Assembly: GCA_012728465.1 (NCBI GenBank)
Contig: JAAYFB010000414.1
Coordinates: 1-8,117, forward strand
Reading direction: 5' to 3'
Source: Proteiniphilum sp.
GTDB taxonomy: Bacteria > Bacteroidota > Bacteroidia > Bacteroidales > Dysgonomonadaceae
DNA: 8,117 nucleotides
Positions 1 through 7,092 of the stretch are shown here, piece by piece (within the stretch, counting starts at the first letter, position 1; each line of letters starts with the position of its first letter). The notes under the pieces are model-generated. The model did no database searches. It was not told the DNA's origin and worked only from the letters and a program-made list of their open reading frames with translations. Both the position numbers and the translations under genes were made by a program.

Positions 1-57
1 AGCTAATAGTATTGAATGTAGGACTAATGTAGGCATCAATTTAATATATTTAGCCAT
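1..57 (-). CDS. Possible start of a divergent gene, cut by the left window edge
   Basis: On the minus strand an ATG at 57..55 opens a frame that stays open to base 1 (19 codons), reading MAKYIKLMPTLVLHSILLA. The lysine-bearing start followed by a hydrophobic run would suit the N-terminus of a membrane or exported protein. An AGAGG lies just upstream but only about 2 nt from the ATG, which is closer than usual. A second in-frame ATG is at 36..34. The placement, divergent from the oxidoreductase gene with about 160 bp between the two starts, is natural for a shared promoter region. The fragment is too short to recognise a family, and 19 open codons in AT-rich DNA can occur by chance. Confidence 0.33.
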   Translation of the reverse strand, partial: MAKYIKLMPTLVLHSILLA

Positions 58-83
58 ATCCTCTATATTTTGAGATTTATTAC

Positions 84-115
84 TTTAGCAATATTAATTG
101 AATATGTTATCTTTG
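84..115 (+). promoter_or_regulatory. Putative Bacteroidota-type promoter of the sulfide:quinone oxidoreductase gene
   Basis: TATCTTTG at 108..115 matches the TAnnTTTG -7 box of the Bacteroidota primary sigma factor. A TTTA at 84..87, 20 nt upstream, could act as a weak -33 box (consensus TTTG). Transcription would begin near position 120, giving a leader of roughly 95 nt before the ATG at 217. The -7 box is an exact match; the -33 box and the start site are inferred. Confidence 0.45.
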
Positions 116-130
116 CACCCGTTCAATATC

Positions 131-153
131 AATTACTCGTTTTTCGAGTAATT
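131..153. promoter_or_regulatory. Perfect 9-bp inverted repeat with T5 loop in the sqr leader
   Basis: AATTACTCG (131..139) and CGAGTAATT (145..153) are exact reverse complements around a TTTTT loop. If the promoter at 84..115 is right, the dyad starts about 10 nt into the transcript. It could therefore be a 5' stabilising hairpin or an operator overlapping the initially transcribed region. No T tract follows, so it is not a typical intrinsic terminator. The symmetry is directly visible; its role is inferred. Confidence 0.5.
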
Positions 154-216
154 ATTTCGACTATTTAAACTAATCGCTTTAAAAAAAACTACAACTAACA
201 AACATATATCTACATA

Positions 217-1572
217 ATGGAGAAAAAAACTACCTCGAGAAGAAAATTCCTCAAGATAAGTGCACTAACATTGGGCGGACTTATTGTTGCGGAACGCTCA
301 TTCGATTACTTTAGTAAAAGTAAATCCAAAGGCAAGATAGTAATAGTGGGCGGTGGAGCAGCAGGAATAACGATGGCTGCATACCTAACCGACAAGCTAC
401 AGGATCCTAACATAACCATAATAGAGCCAAACGAAATACATCATTATCAACCCGGATATACGATGATAGCGGGCGGAGTATTTACAGCAGAAGAGGTGCT
501 TAAACCCAACAAAGATTTAATTCCACGTAGCGTTACATGGATCAAAGACAAAGTGGTGGAACTTAACCCCGACAATAATAGCTTAAAAACAGAGCATTCG
601 GGCACAATAGATTACGACTACATGGTTTTAGTACCTGGCTGTCAGCTCGATTTTAATCTTATCGAAGGCATCGATGCTGGCCGCTTGGGCGAAGGAAATG
701 CACATTGCATCTACACACACGAAGGTTCGCAAAGGTGCTATGAAGCATTGAAGAAGATGCCTGACCTAAAGAATGGTAATATTATATTTACTGACACCTA
801 CACCAAAATAAAATGTGGAGGGGCACCAAAGAAGATATGCTTAATGTCGGACGATTATCTTAGAGACCATAATGCACGCGATGACAAATCGTTTCATTAC
901 TATGCAAATGGTACCAACTTGATGACACCAAAAATATACGGCGACCGCCTATCGGAGCTTTACGATGAAAGAGGAGTTAAAACTCACTACAAACATCGTT
1001 TGGTTTCAGTTGACACATACAGTAAAGTGGCAACATTCGAGCTATTGCCCGAAGAGAGCCCCGCACCCACCCCTGCAGATGCAAATTTTGAAAGAATAAA
1101 TGTTGATTTTGACTTCCTACACTTTGTGCCCCCGATGAGTGCCCCCGATTTCGTAAAACAATCGTCACTAACCATCACCGAAGGCAAACTTAGCCATGGC
1201 GGATGGATAGATGTTGATTCGCATACACTTATTCACAAAAAATATGCCAACATAATATCATTTGGCGATGCCTCTGGCTTGCCTACTAGCAAAACTGGAG
1301 CAGCCATAAGAATGCAAGCACCAGTGGCAGCAAGCAATTTGGTATCAATAATGGAAGGCAAAGAGCCTAAAAAGAGCTACAATGGATATTCAGCATGTCC
1401 AATCGTTACGGAATATGGCAAAGTGCTGATGGCCGAGTTTGGTTACGACAAGGAGCTGATGCCCACCCTTCCTTTTTTGGATTCGGGAGTCGAACGAGGC
1501 ATGTGGTGGCTACTTAAGAAACACGGCTTGAAGCCGATGTACTACCACGGGATGCTGAAAGGCTTAATGTAA
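217..1572 (+). CDS. sqr: Type II sulfide:quinone oxidoreductase-like flavoprotein with Tat signal
   Basis: Flavoprotein of 451 aa, predicted to oxidise sulfide to sulfane sulfur and pass electrons through FAD to the quinone pool. The FAD dinucleotide-binding motif is GGGAAG at 45..50. The family redox cysteine lies in IKCGGAPKKI (C200, matching Cys201 of human SQOR). Further SQR landmarks are VPPMSAPD (304..311), GWIDVD (329..334), FGDASGLPTSKT (349..360), and YSACPIV with C394. The C-terminus (about 428..451) is amphipathic and Trp/Tyr-rich, like the monotopic membrane anchor of SQRs. The position of the second redox cysteine (Cys379 in human SQOR, GDC) is Ala352 here. The N-terminus has a twin-arginine motif SRRKFLK (7..13) and a hydrophobic stretch 14..24, without a clear AxA cleavage site, suggesting Tat export and perhaps an uncleaved anchor. 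It is a single-gene unit: leader hairpin before it, terminator after it. Family assignment is secure; sulfide as substrate is less certain because of the missing cysteine. Confidence 0.88.
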   Translation: MEKKTTSRRKFLKISALTLGGLIVAERSFDYFSKSKSKGKIVIVGGGAAGITMAAYLTDKLQDPNITIIEPNEIHHYQPGYTMIAGGVFTAEEVLKPNKDLIPRSVTWIKDKVVELNPDNNSLKTEHSGTIDYDYMVLVPGCQLDFNLIEGIDAGRLGEGNAHCIYTHEGSQRCYEALKKMPDLKNGNIIFTDTYTKIKCGGAPKKICLMSDDYLRDHNARDDKSFHYYANGTNLMTPKIYGDRLSELYDERGVKTHYKHRLVSVDTYSKVATFELLPEESPAPTPADANFERINVDFDFLHFVPPMSAPDFVKQSSLTITEGKLSHGGWIDVDSHTLIHKKYANIISFGDASGLPTSKTGAAIRMQAPVAASNLVSIMEGKEPKKSYNGYSACPIVTEYGKVLMAEFGYDKELMPTLPFLDSGVERGMWWLLKKHGLKPMYYHGMLKGLM

Positions 1573-1593
1573 TATCCCTCACAACTAACTATC

Positions 1594-1628
1594 GCACTTA
1601 TGTAAGAAATTACATAGGTGCTTTTTTT
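1594..1628 (+). terminator. Rho-independent terminator after sqr
   Basis: GCACTTATGTAA (1594..1605) pairs with TTACATAGGTGC (1610..1621) in a 12-bp stem with one G-U pair and a GAAA tetraloop. A run of seven T (1622..1628) follows directly. It lies 22 nt after the sqr stop codon and 47 nt before the permease ATG, so it separates the two transcription units. Confidence 0.88.
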
Positions 1629-1675
1629 GAACTAAATTATATCGTACAACATACAACATTATTATTTTCATTATT

Positions 1676-2884
1676 ATGGAAAATGTAAAGCAACTATCGC
1701 CACTCTCAAAAACAGTTGTGGGAGTTCAGTTTCTCTTCGTGGCATTCGGAGCCACAGTATTAGTTCCACTCTTAGTAGGTCTTGATCCCTCCACAGCATT
1801 ATTTACTGCAGGCATTGGCACTTTAGTGTTTCATCTCGTAACCAAAGGCATGGTTCCTATTTTCTTGGGAAGTAGTTTTGCCTTCATTGCCCCCATCATC
1901 AAAGCAACTGAATTATATGGATTAGCTGGAGCTATTTCTGGATTCTTAGCCGTAGGTTTAGTATATTTTGTCATGAGTGCAATCGTTAAATGGCAAGGCA
2001 TTAAAGTAATTCAAAAGCTATTTCCTCCCGTAGTCATCGGACCTGTTATTATGCTCATCGGTCTGTCCTTATCTAGCACAGGTGTTAATATGGCATCCGA
2101 GAATTGGATACTTGCCATCATCGCACTAGCTACAGCCATCGTGATAAGCATGTTCGCTAAAGGATTACTAAAGCTCATACCCATATTTGGCGGCATTGTA
2201 GTTGGCTACATAGCAGCTTGGTTGATGGGAGTGATCGATTTAACACCTGTGATAGAAGCTCCATGGCTAGGTTTGCCACAGTTTGTTACACCTAAGTTTT
2301 CGTGGGAAGCAATGATTTTTATGGCACCCGTAGCAATAGCACCCGTAATTGAACATGTTGGCGACTTGTACGTTGTAAACCAAGTAGCGGGCAAGGACTT
2401 TGTGAAAAACCCAGGACTACATCGCACAATGTTTGGTGATGGATTGGCTTGCTGTATAGCAGGTTTTATTGGTGGCCCTCCTGTAACAACTTACTCGGAA
2501 GTAACAGGAGCAATGGTTCTAACAAAAGTTACCGACCCAATGGTTATTCGAATTGCAGCTGTAACAGGAATTTTATTCTCATTGATAGGCAAAGTGAGTG
2601 CAGTGTTAAAATCAATCCCTAGCTCCGTGCTTGGTGGCATCATGTTACTTCTTTTCGGAATGATTGCAGCAACAGGAGTAAGTAATATGATAAATAATAA
2701 AACCGATATGAGTGATACTCGTAATCTAATTATTGTTTCGCTGATACTTACTACGGGCATTGGAGGTGCAGTTTTTCAAGTGGGTAACTTTACATTTGCG
2801 GGCATTGGACTAGCAGCTATGGTGGGTGTGATATTAAACTTGATCCTACCTAGAATAAAAGAAAATAAAGTAGAAAATGACTGA
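1676..2884 (+). CDS. uraA: NCS2 family uracil/xanthine permease (UraA-like)
   Basis: Inner-membrane nucleobase:proton symporter of 402 aa, slightly shorter than E. coli UraA (429 aa), strongly hydrophobic throughout as expected for the 14-segment NCS2 fold. Hallmarks are the GSSFAF substrate-loop motif (65..70), the TM8 signature APVIEHVGDLYVV (E226) and the TM10 motif GGPPVTTYSEVTG (E275). E226 and E275 align with Glu241 and Glu290, the uracil-binding acids of E. coli UraA. Residue 230 is Asp where E. coli UraA has His245; Asp is found here in xanthine permeases and in many other bacterial NCS2 members, so uracil versus xanthine cannot be decided by eye. The ATG is the first in frame after the upstream terminator; no convincing promoter or Shine-Dalgarno was found in the 47-nt gap. 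The end overlaps the downstream thioredoxin gene by 8 nt (ATGACTGA), implying translational coupling. Confidence 0.88.
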   Translation: MENVKQLSPLSKTVVGVQFLFVAFGATVLVPLLVGLDPSTALFTAGIGTLVFHLVTKGMVPIFLGSSFAFIAPIIKATELYGLAGAISGFLAVGLVYFVMSAIVKWQGIKVIQKLFPPVVIGPVIMLIGLSLSSTGVNMASENWILAIIALATAIVISMFAKGLLKLIPIFGGIVVGYIAAWLMGVIDLTPVIEAPWLGLPQFVTPKFSWEAMIFMAPVAIAPVIEHVGDLYVVNQVAGKDFVKNPGLHRTMFGDGLACCIAGFIGGPPVTTYSEVTGAMVLTKVTDPMVIRIAAVTGILFSLIGKVSAVLKSIPSSVLGGIMLLLFGMIAATGVSNMINNKTDMSDTRNLIIVSLILTTGIGGAVFQVGNFTFAGIGLAAMVGVILNLILPRIKENKVEND

Positions 2885-3467
2885 CAAAAAAAGTAACGAG
2901 AAGAAAAAGAAATCTAGAATACTAGATATAATATTTTATGTAGCAATAGCTGCAATATTATTTACCCCTGCTGGCAAGCCCATAAAAATATGGGTTAACA
3001 AAGTGTTTGCTTTTAGCCCATCTGTAAAAAATGAAGATAATCGCGAGGTTCTATCCGATTATCAATGGCAGTTTACTGACGATAATGGTAATCCCTTCAA
3101 CCTCAGTGAGGCTAAGGGGAAAGTAATATTCATCAATTATTGGGCAACATGGTGTCCACCCTGCATTGCAGAGATGCCTTCAATACAAAAACTTTACAAT
3201 CAATATAAAGATAACCCCAATGTTGTGTTTGTATTTGCCACAACCGATCCGAAGGACAAAGTGGATCAGTTCATGCAGGACAATAATTACACATTGCCTT
3301 CATACTATATTATAAGTGGTGCTCCCGAACAATTGGAGTCAAACACAATACCCTTCACCGCACTAATTGCTAAGGATGGTAGTATAGCCATCAAAAAGAA
3401 AGGCTCTGCCGACTGGAACAGTAAAAAGGTGAGGAAGACGATTGATAAATTAGTAGCTGAGGGTTAG
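2877..3467 (+). CDS. Membrane-anchored TlpA-like thioredoxin-fold protein
   Basis: Thiol-disulfide oxidoreductase of 196 aa in the TlpA/ResA/AhpC-TSA-like group. A Lys-rich cytoplasmic N-terminus (1..14) precedes one membrane segment (about 15..32), so the catalytic domain (about 60..196) should face the periplasm. The active site is WATWCPPC with C93 and C96, after the strand KVIFINYWA. The conserved cis-proline is P159 in TIPFT, followed by the usual ALIAKDGSI hairpin. The length fits a single thioredoxin domain with an anchor. The ATG overlaps the stop of the permease gene, so the two are probably co-translated, and a bidirectional terminator follows. Relatives reduce apocytochrome c heme-binding cysteines or other exported thiols, which would suit the cytochrome c synthase encoded nearby on the other strand. 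That partnership is inference; the substrate cannot be read from sequence. Confidence 0.88.
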   Translation: MTDKKSNEKKKKSRILDIIFYVAIAAILFTPAGKPIKIWVNKVFAFSPSVKNEDNREVLSDYQWQFTDDNGNPFNLSEAKGKVIFINYWATWCPPCIAEMPSIQKLYNQYKDNPNVVFVFATTDPKDKVDQFMQDNNYTLPSYYIISGAPEQLESNTIPFTALIAKDGSIAIKKKGSADWNSKKVRKTIDKLVAEG

Positions 3468-3484
3468 AAGCTTAATAAAAAACA

Positions 3485-3536
3485 AAAAAAACTCATTAAA
3501 GGCATTGAAACTTCAATATCTATAATGAGTTTTTTT
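3485..3536. terminator. Bidirectional intrinsic terminator between convergent genes
   Basis: A6 plus ACTCATTA (3485..3498) pairs perfectly with TAATGAGT plus T6 (3523..3536), giving T tracts on both strands. Inside the loop is a second inverted repeat, ATTGAA (3504..3509) and TTCAAT (3512..3517). It sits 17 nt after the thioredoxin stop and 22 nt beyond the end of the convergent Gfo/Idh/MocA gene, so it can end both transcripts. Confidence 0.88.
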
Positions 3537-3558
3537 GATGAATATAAATCTACTACTC

Positions 3559-4536
3559 CTATATTATACCCAATATCTTATCCATCACTTTATTGGTTCT
3601 CATTGCGGATCTAAAATCGCTAACAGGATATTCACCCTTTCCATTTAGGTGATTGACGACGCTCTCAATAAGATTGTATTGAATATTCTCAGGATTTTCT
3701 TCTGTAAATTGCTGTTCGCCTTTCGAGTTGTCAAGAACAATAGGAGTAAACAAGAATGTGGAGAACTTTATTGTCCCATCGCTTCCTATAATTGTTACCT
3801 CATCTGTTCGTTCCTTCACATCAGCAGCAAACTCCCAATGACCACTACCCTTAATTCCGTTCTCGAAAACCCACTCTGCATCTACTGTATCCTCCACATC
3901 GTAAAGTCCAGAAACGTTTTTGGTTTCGCCCTTGGCATTAACAATGGGCCCGAAAAAGAAATCTAGAAAGTCAAACTGGTGAGAAGCTAAATCATAGAAA
4001 TATCCCGCACCCGACTCATCTGGCTTCACACGCCATGTTAGGGTATCCTTTCTAAGGTCTGTTTTGTAGGGTGGATTTATGAAGTTTATATTTACCTCTA
4101 ACACCTCTCCCACTTCACCACTATCTATTAACTGTTTCACTCTAAGAAAATATGGAAGTGTACGTCTGTAATATGCCACGAAACAATCCACACCCTCTCT
4201 TGCAGCAATTTCTGCAATCAACTTACAATCACTATACGATACCGCCATTGGCTTCTCGATATACACAGGCTTACCCATTTTGATGGCTGCTATTGCATAT
4301 TCAGCATGAGATCCCGGAGGTGTGGCCACATAAATGGCATTTATATCTTTATCTGCAAGCATACTATAAGCATTGTCGTAGTGCTTGTCAATGTTATGCC
4401 TTTGAGCATAGTCTTTAGCAAGTTCACCATTGCGACGCATAACAGCCACCACGTTTGAGTTGTCAACTTTACTAAAGGCAGGGCCACTTTTTAATTCGGT
4501 TACACTACCGCAACCGATGAATCCCCAATTTATCAT
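3559..4536 (-). CDS. Gfo/Idh/MocA family NAD(P)-dependent oxidoreductase
   Basis: Predicted cytoplasmic dehydrogenase of 325 aa, acting on a sugar, inositol-like or related polyol substrate. The N-terminal Rossmann fold carries GFIGCG (5..10), followed by the ATPPGSHAEYA segment (71..81) and the family EKP motif at 94..96, whose lysine helps catalysis. The C-terminal GFO_IDH_MocA domain has GAGYFYDLASHQFDF (176..190), with D182 and H186 at the usual catalytic Asp-x3-His positions. The length is normal and no signal peptide is seen. The gene starts 17 nt after the ccsBA stop on the same strand, so it is probably the distal gene of that operon and ends at the bidirectional terminator. Family membership is secure, but the substrate is unknown, and the link to cytochrome c assembly may simply reflect co-transcription. 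Confidence 0.9.
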   Translation of the reverse strand: MINWGFIGCGSVTELKSGPAFSKVDNSNVVAVMRRNGELAKDYAQRHNIDKHYDNAYSMLADKDINAIYVATPPGSHAEYAIAAIKMGKPVYIEKPMAVSYSDCKLIAEIAAREGVDCFVAYYRRTLPYFLRVKQLIDSGEVGEVLEVNINFINPPYKTDLRKDTLTWRVKPDESGAGYFYDLASHQFDFLDFFFGPIVNAKGETKNVSGLYDVEDTVDAEWVFENGIKGSGHWEFAADVKERTDEVTIIGSDGTIKFSTFLFTPIVLDNSKGEQQFTEENPENIQYNLIESVVNHLNGKGEYPVSDFRSAMRTNKVMDKILGII

Positions 4537-4553
4537 ATCTATAAAATGTTTTA

Positions 4554-6971
4554 TTATTTGAGCCTTTTGTGTTTTACAAAAGACACTATTCCTATTATCA
4601 GTATTATAACAAAACCAATACCAATATAGTTGAACATTTCAGCAACTCCATCATTTTTTCCATAGGAATGCAAGCCACTTAAAAAGAAATTGACACCTAA
4701 AAATGTCATTAATACAGTTGCGAAAGATATAACTGCTGCAAAATTGAAAGTCCAATTATTGAACCACTTACCCACCAAATGTAGATGTATCACTACACTA
4801 TAAACAACAACAGTAATTAAAGCCCATGTTTCTTTAGGATCCCAACTCCAATATCTTCCCCACGACTCATTTGCCCAAACTCCTCCCATAAATGTGCCAA
4901 TGGTAAGCAATGCCAAACCAATAAGCAAACCCATATTATTAATAATGTTAAGTTCACGAATTCGCAATTGTGTCTTTTTGTTGCCATCAGTAAATATTAT
5001 AATTAGTAGATTGACTAATCCTAACATGAAACCTACACCGAAGAAACCATATGCTGCAACAATTACTGCAACGTGAATCATTAGCCAAGGAGATTTAAGA
5101 ACAGGCACAAGGGTGGTAATCTCAGGATTCATCCAATATAAATTAGATACAAAAAGAATTACCCCACTAAATACTATTGCCAATGATAGAGTTAAGTGGC
5201 TTCGTTTAGTAAATACAAGTCCAGCAAGAGCAGTAACCCAAGATACATACACCATAGTTTCGTAAGAGTTGCTCCACGGCGCATAGCCCGATATACTCCA
5301 TCTTAATCCCATACCATACATATGAAATAAGAAACTTGCAATAATCCCCACTATCAACACCCATGATATTTGACGCATCCATCGCTTATCATTATACATT
5401 GCAATAAAAGATATGATTAGCAAAAGTCCTCCTAAAATAAAGTATGATCCCCTTACCTTCGAAAAAATATCTAGCTTATTATACTTTACTTCTGCACTAA
5501 TCTTATCCGAATCAATAAGCTTTGCTGCATCTTTTGCTATTTGATACTCTTTGATTGTATTAATTACCACTTCTGGCTGCTCCCAATTATTTGATTTCAT
5601 CGACTGTGTAGCCTCTGAAATGTAAAAATTATATGAGCGAGATATAAATAGAGAATCCTCATTAGGAAATCCCGATAAATTATCACCCGAAGCATACCAA
5701 GTATGATTGGGGTCTTCAGCATCGGGAAATAAAGCGGGTATTTGATGATTAATAAGCAAGAACATAATGTTTATCTGCTCATCAAGTTTAAGCAAATCGT
5801 TATCGTACTTACTTCTATCTTTTACGTCCTTTTTATGAACCTCTTCAACACCCTCTAACAATCTATAATTACCACGCTCATCAAATAGTTGTGCATAAGA
5901 GACTCCATTGCTTTGTAAATTATACTTTTCAATAATATCTTTGTTAGAGAGTTTAAGGAACTCTATCTGCATCCACATTTCGGGCATAGTTATTAGACTA
6001 ATGATAAACTGATCAGGTGTAATGCTTCCCACTTTAGTTTCTCCGTGAAGCTTTCTTAATACTTCAGACGCAAAACTATTCATAGGCATCACCCTACCTC
6101 TAAGTTGAACTGGAATTTCTCCAAATTTCTCAGCATGCTCTATAGGTGCTACATTCCTCTCTATAGACGTAAAGGTGGCATGCTTCGAAAAGTCTTTTGC
6201 CGATATTGTAGTGGTAATCAATAATAGCATTATCGTTGCCTTTATGGAGGCTTGCACTTTCTTGAGCTGTCGGTTTAGTTGCCACAATCGCGAATTGGGC
6301 ATCACAAACATCATAATAAAGCCAATAAACAGAACTCCATAACCGAAGTAAGTTATATTTCTTCCTGCCACATCTTGATTTACGGACAACACTGTACCTA
6401 ACTCATCTTCGTCGTATGATGCTTGAAACAATCTGTAGCCCTTAATATCAAACACATTGTTCATAAATACCTTTGTTTCAATAATATCGTTATCAACATG
6501 AATTTTCAAATCACTCTCGTATGATGATGGACTGTTTGAACCAGGATAACGAATCAGATGAAAATCTACAAGCTCAAGTGTAAAAGGTAATTTTTCCTCA
6601 AATGTACCTTTTGAAGTATGGATAACCATTGTGTCATTCTTCTCTCCTTCACGAATATGGACAGTACCCTCTTTACCCCAAACATGGGTAACCATGGCTC
6701 CTATAAGAATCACCACGAGAGCCATATGAAGAATTATCATACCCCAACGCTTATCTTGAACAAATCGCCTTTGGACCAAAGCAAACAAAAAGTTAACTAT
6801 CAAGAGTAGCTGAACAAAAATGAATGAAGGGGAGTAATAAATAATAACTTTAGCTGCGGTAGTATTCATCGACTCTTCAATAAATGTACCTATAGCCATC
6901 ATTAATGCATAAATAAGCAATAATACTAGCGTAGTTTTATATGATGATAGTAGCTGTTTAATTTTTTCCAT
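4554..6971 (-). CDS. ccsBA: Fused cytochrome c synthase CcsBA (ResB-CcsA)
   Basis: System II holocytochrome c synthase, moving heme across the inner membrane and attaching it to CXXCH motifs of exported cytochromes. Numbering is from the ATG at 6971 (805 aa). The N-terminal ResB part has membrane segments near 14..33, 50..66, 77..97 and 207..225, with His82 and His96 flanking the third. A further hydrophobic segment (about 246..258) leads into a large periplasmic region to about 505. The C-terminal CcsA part has multiple membrane segments, the conserved APWSNSYE (564..571), and the heme-binding WWD signature ESWGRYWSWDPKETWALI (702..719). Candidate heme-ligand histidines are H633, H729 or H731, and H768 (GLHSYG). 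A GTG at 7016 in the same frame would add 15 residues (820 aa). The ATG is preferred because it begins directly at the MEKIKQLL segment ahead of the first membrane helix, and the extra 15 residues show no recognisable feature. The gene is first in a probable operon with the Gfo/Idh/MocA gene. Confidence 0.9.
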   Translation of the reverse strand: MEKIKQLLSSYKTTLVLLLIYALMMAIGTFIEESMNTTAAKVIIYYSPSFIFVQLLLIVNFLFALVQRRFVQDKRWGMIILHMALVVILIGAMVTHVWGKEGTVHIREGEKNDTMVIHTSKGTFEEKLPFTLELVDFHLIRYPGSNSPSSYESDLKIHVDNDIIETKVFMNNVFDIKGYRLFQASYDEDELGTVLSVNQDVAGRNITYFGYGVLFIGFIMMFVMPNSRLWQLNRQLKKVQASIKATIMLLLITTTISAKDFSKHATFTSIERNVAPIEHAEKFGEIPVQLRGRVMPMNSFASEVLRKLHGETKVGSITPDQFIISLITMPEMWMQIEFLKLSNKDIIEKYNLQSNGVSYAQLFDERGNYRLLEGVEEVHKKDVKDRSKYDNDLLKLDEQINIMFLLINHQIPALFPDAEDPNHTWYASGDNLSGFPNEDSLFISRSYNFYISEATQSMKSNNWEQPEVVINTIKEYQIAKDAAKLIDSDKISAEVKYNKLDIFSKVRGSYFILGGLLLIISFIAMYNDKRWMRQISWVLIVGIIASFLFHMYGMGLRWSISGYAPWSNSYETMVYVSWVTALAGLVFTKRSHLTLSLAIVFSGVILFVSNLYWMNPEITTLVPVLKSPWLMIHVAVIVAAYGFFGVGFMLGLVNLLIIIFTDGNKKTQLRIRELNIINNMGLLIGLALLTIGTFMGGVWANESWGRYWSWDPKETWALITVVVYSVVIHLHLVGKWFNNWTFNFAAVISFATVLMTFLGVNFFLSGLHSYGKNDGVAEMFNYIGIGFVIILIIGIVSFVKHKRLK

Positions 6972-7092
6972 TTGATCTAGTAAATTATATTTGTGATTAA
7001 TTAAAATGATACTCACTTACAATTTGTATATTATTAATATAGTTTCCACAACTTATGTAAGCAAAACCACGTTACACGCGCATATCAAGCAA

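Noticed and set aside
1663..1670. TATTTTCA as a possible -7 box for the permease gene
   Set aside because: It deviates from TAnnTTTG at two positions, has no matching -33 box and would leave almost no leader before the ATG.
2011..2760. Several minus-strand frames of 60 to 90 codons inside the permease gene
   Set aside because: They are antisense to a well-conserved NCS2 coding sequence and show no recognisable domain.
7014..7016. GTG start for ccsBA giving an 820-aa protein
   Set aside because: The 15 added residues show no family feature and an ATG lies directly before the first membrane helix, so the ATG at 6971 was chosen; the GTG cannot be fully excluded.
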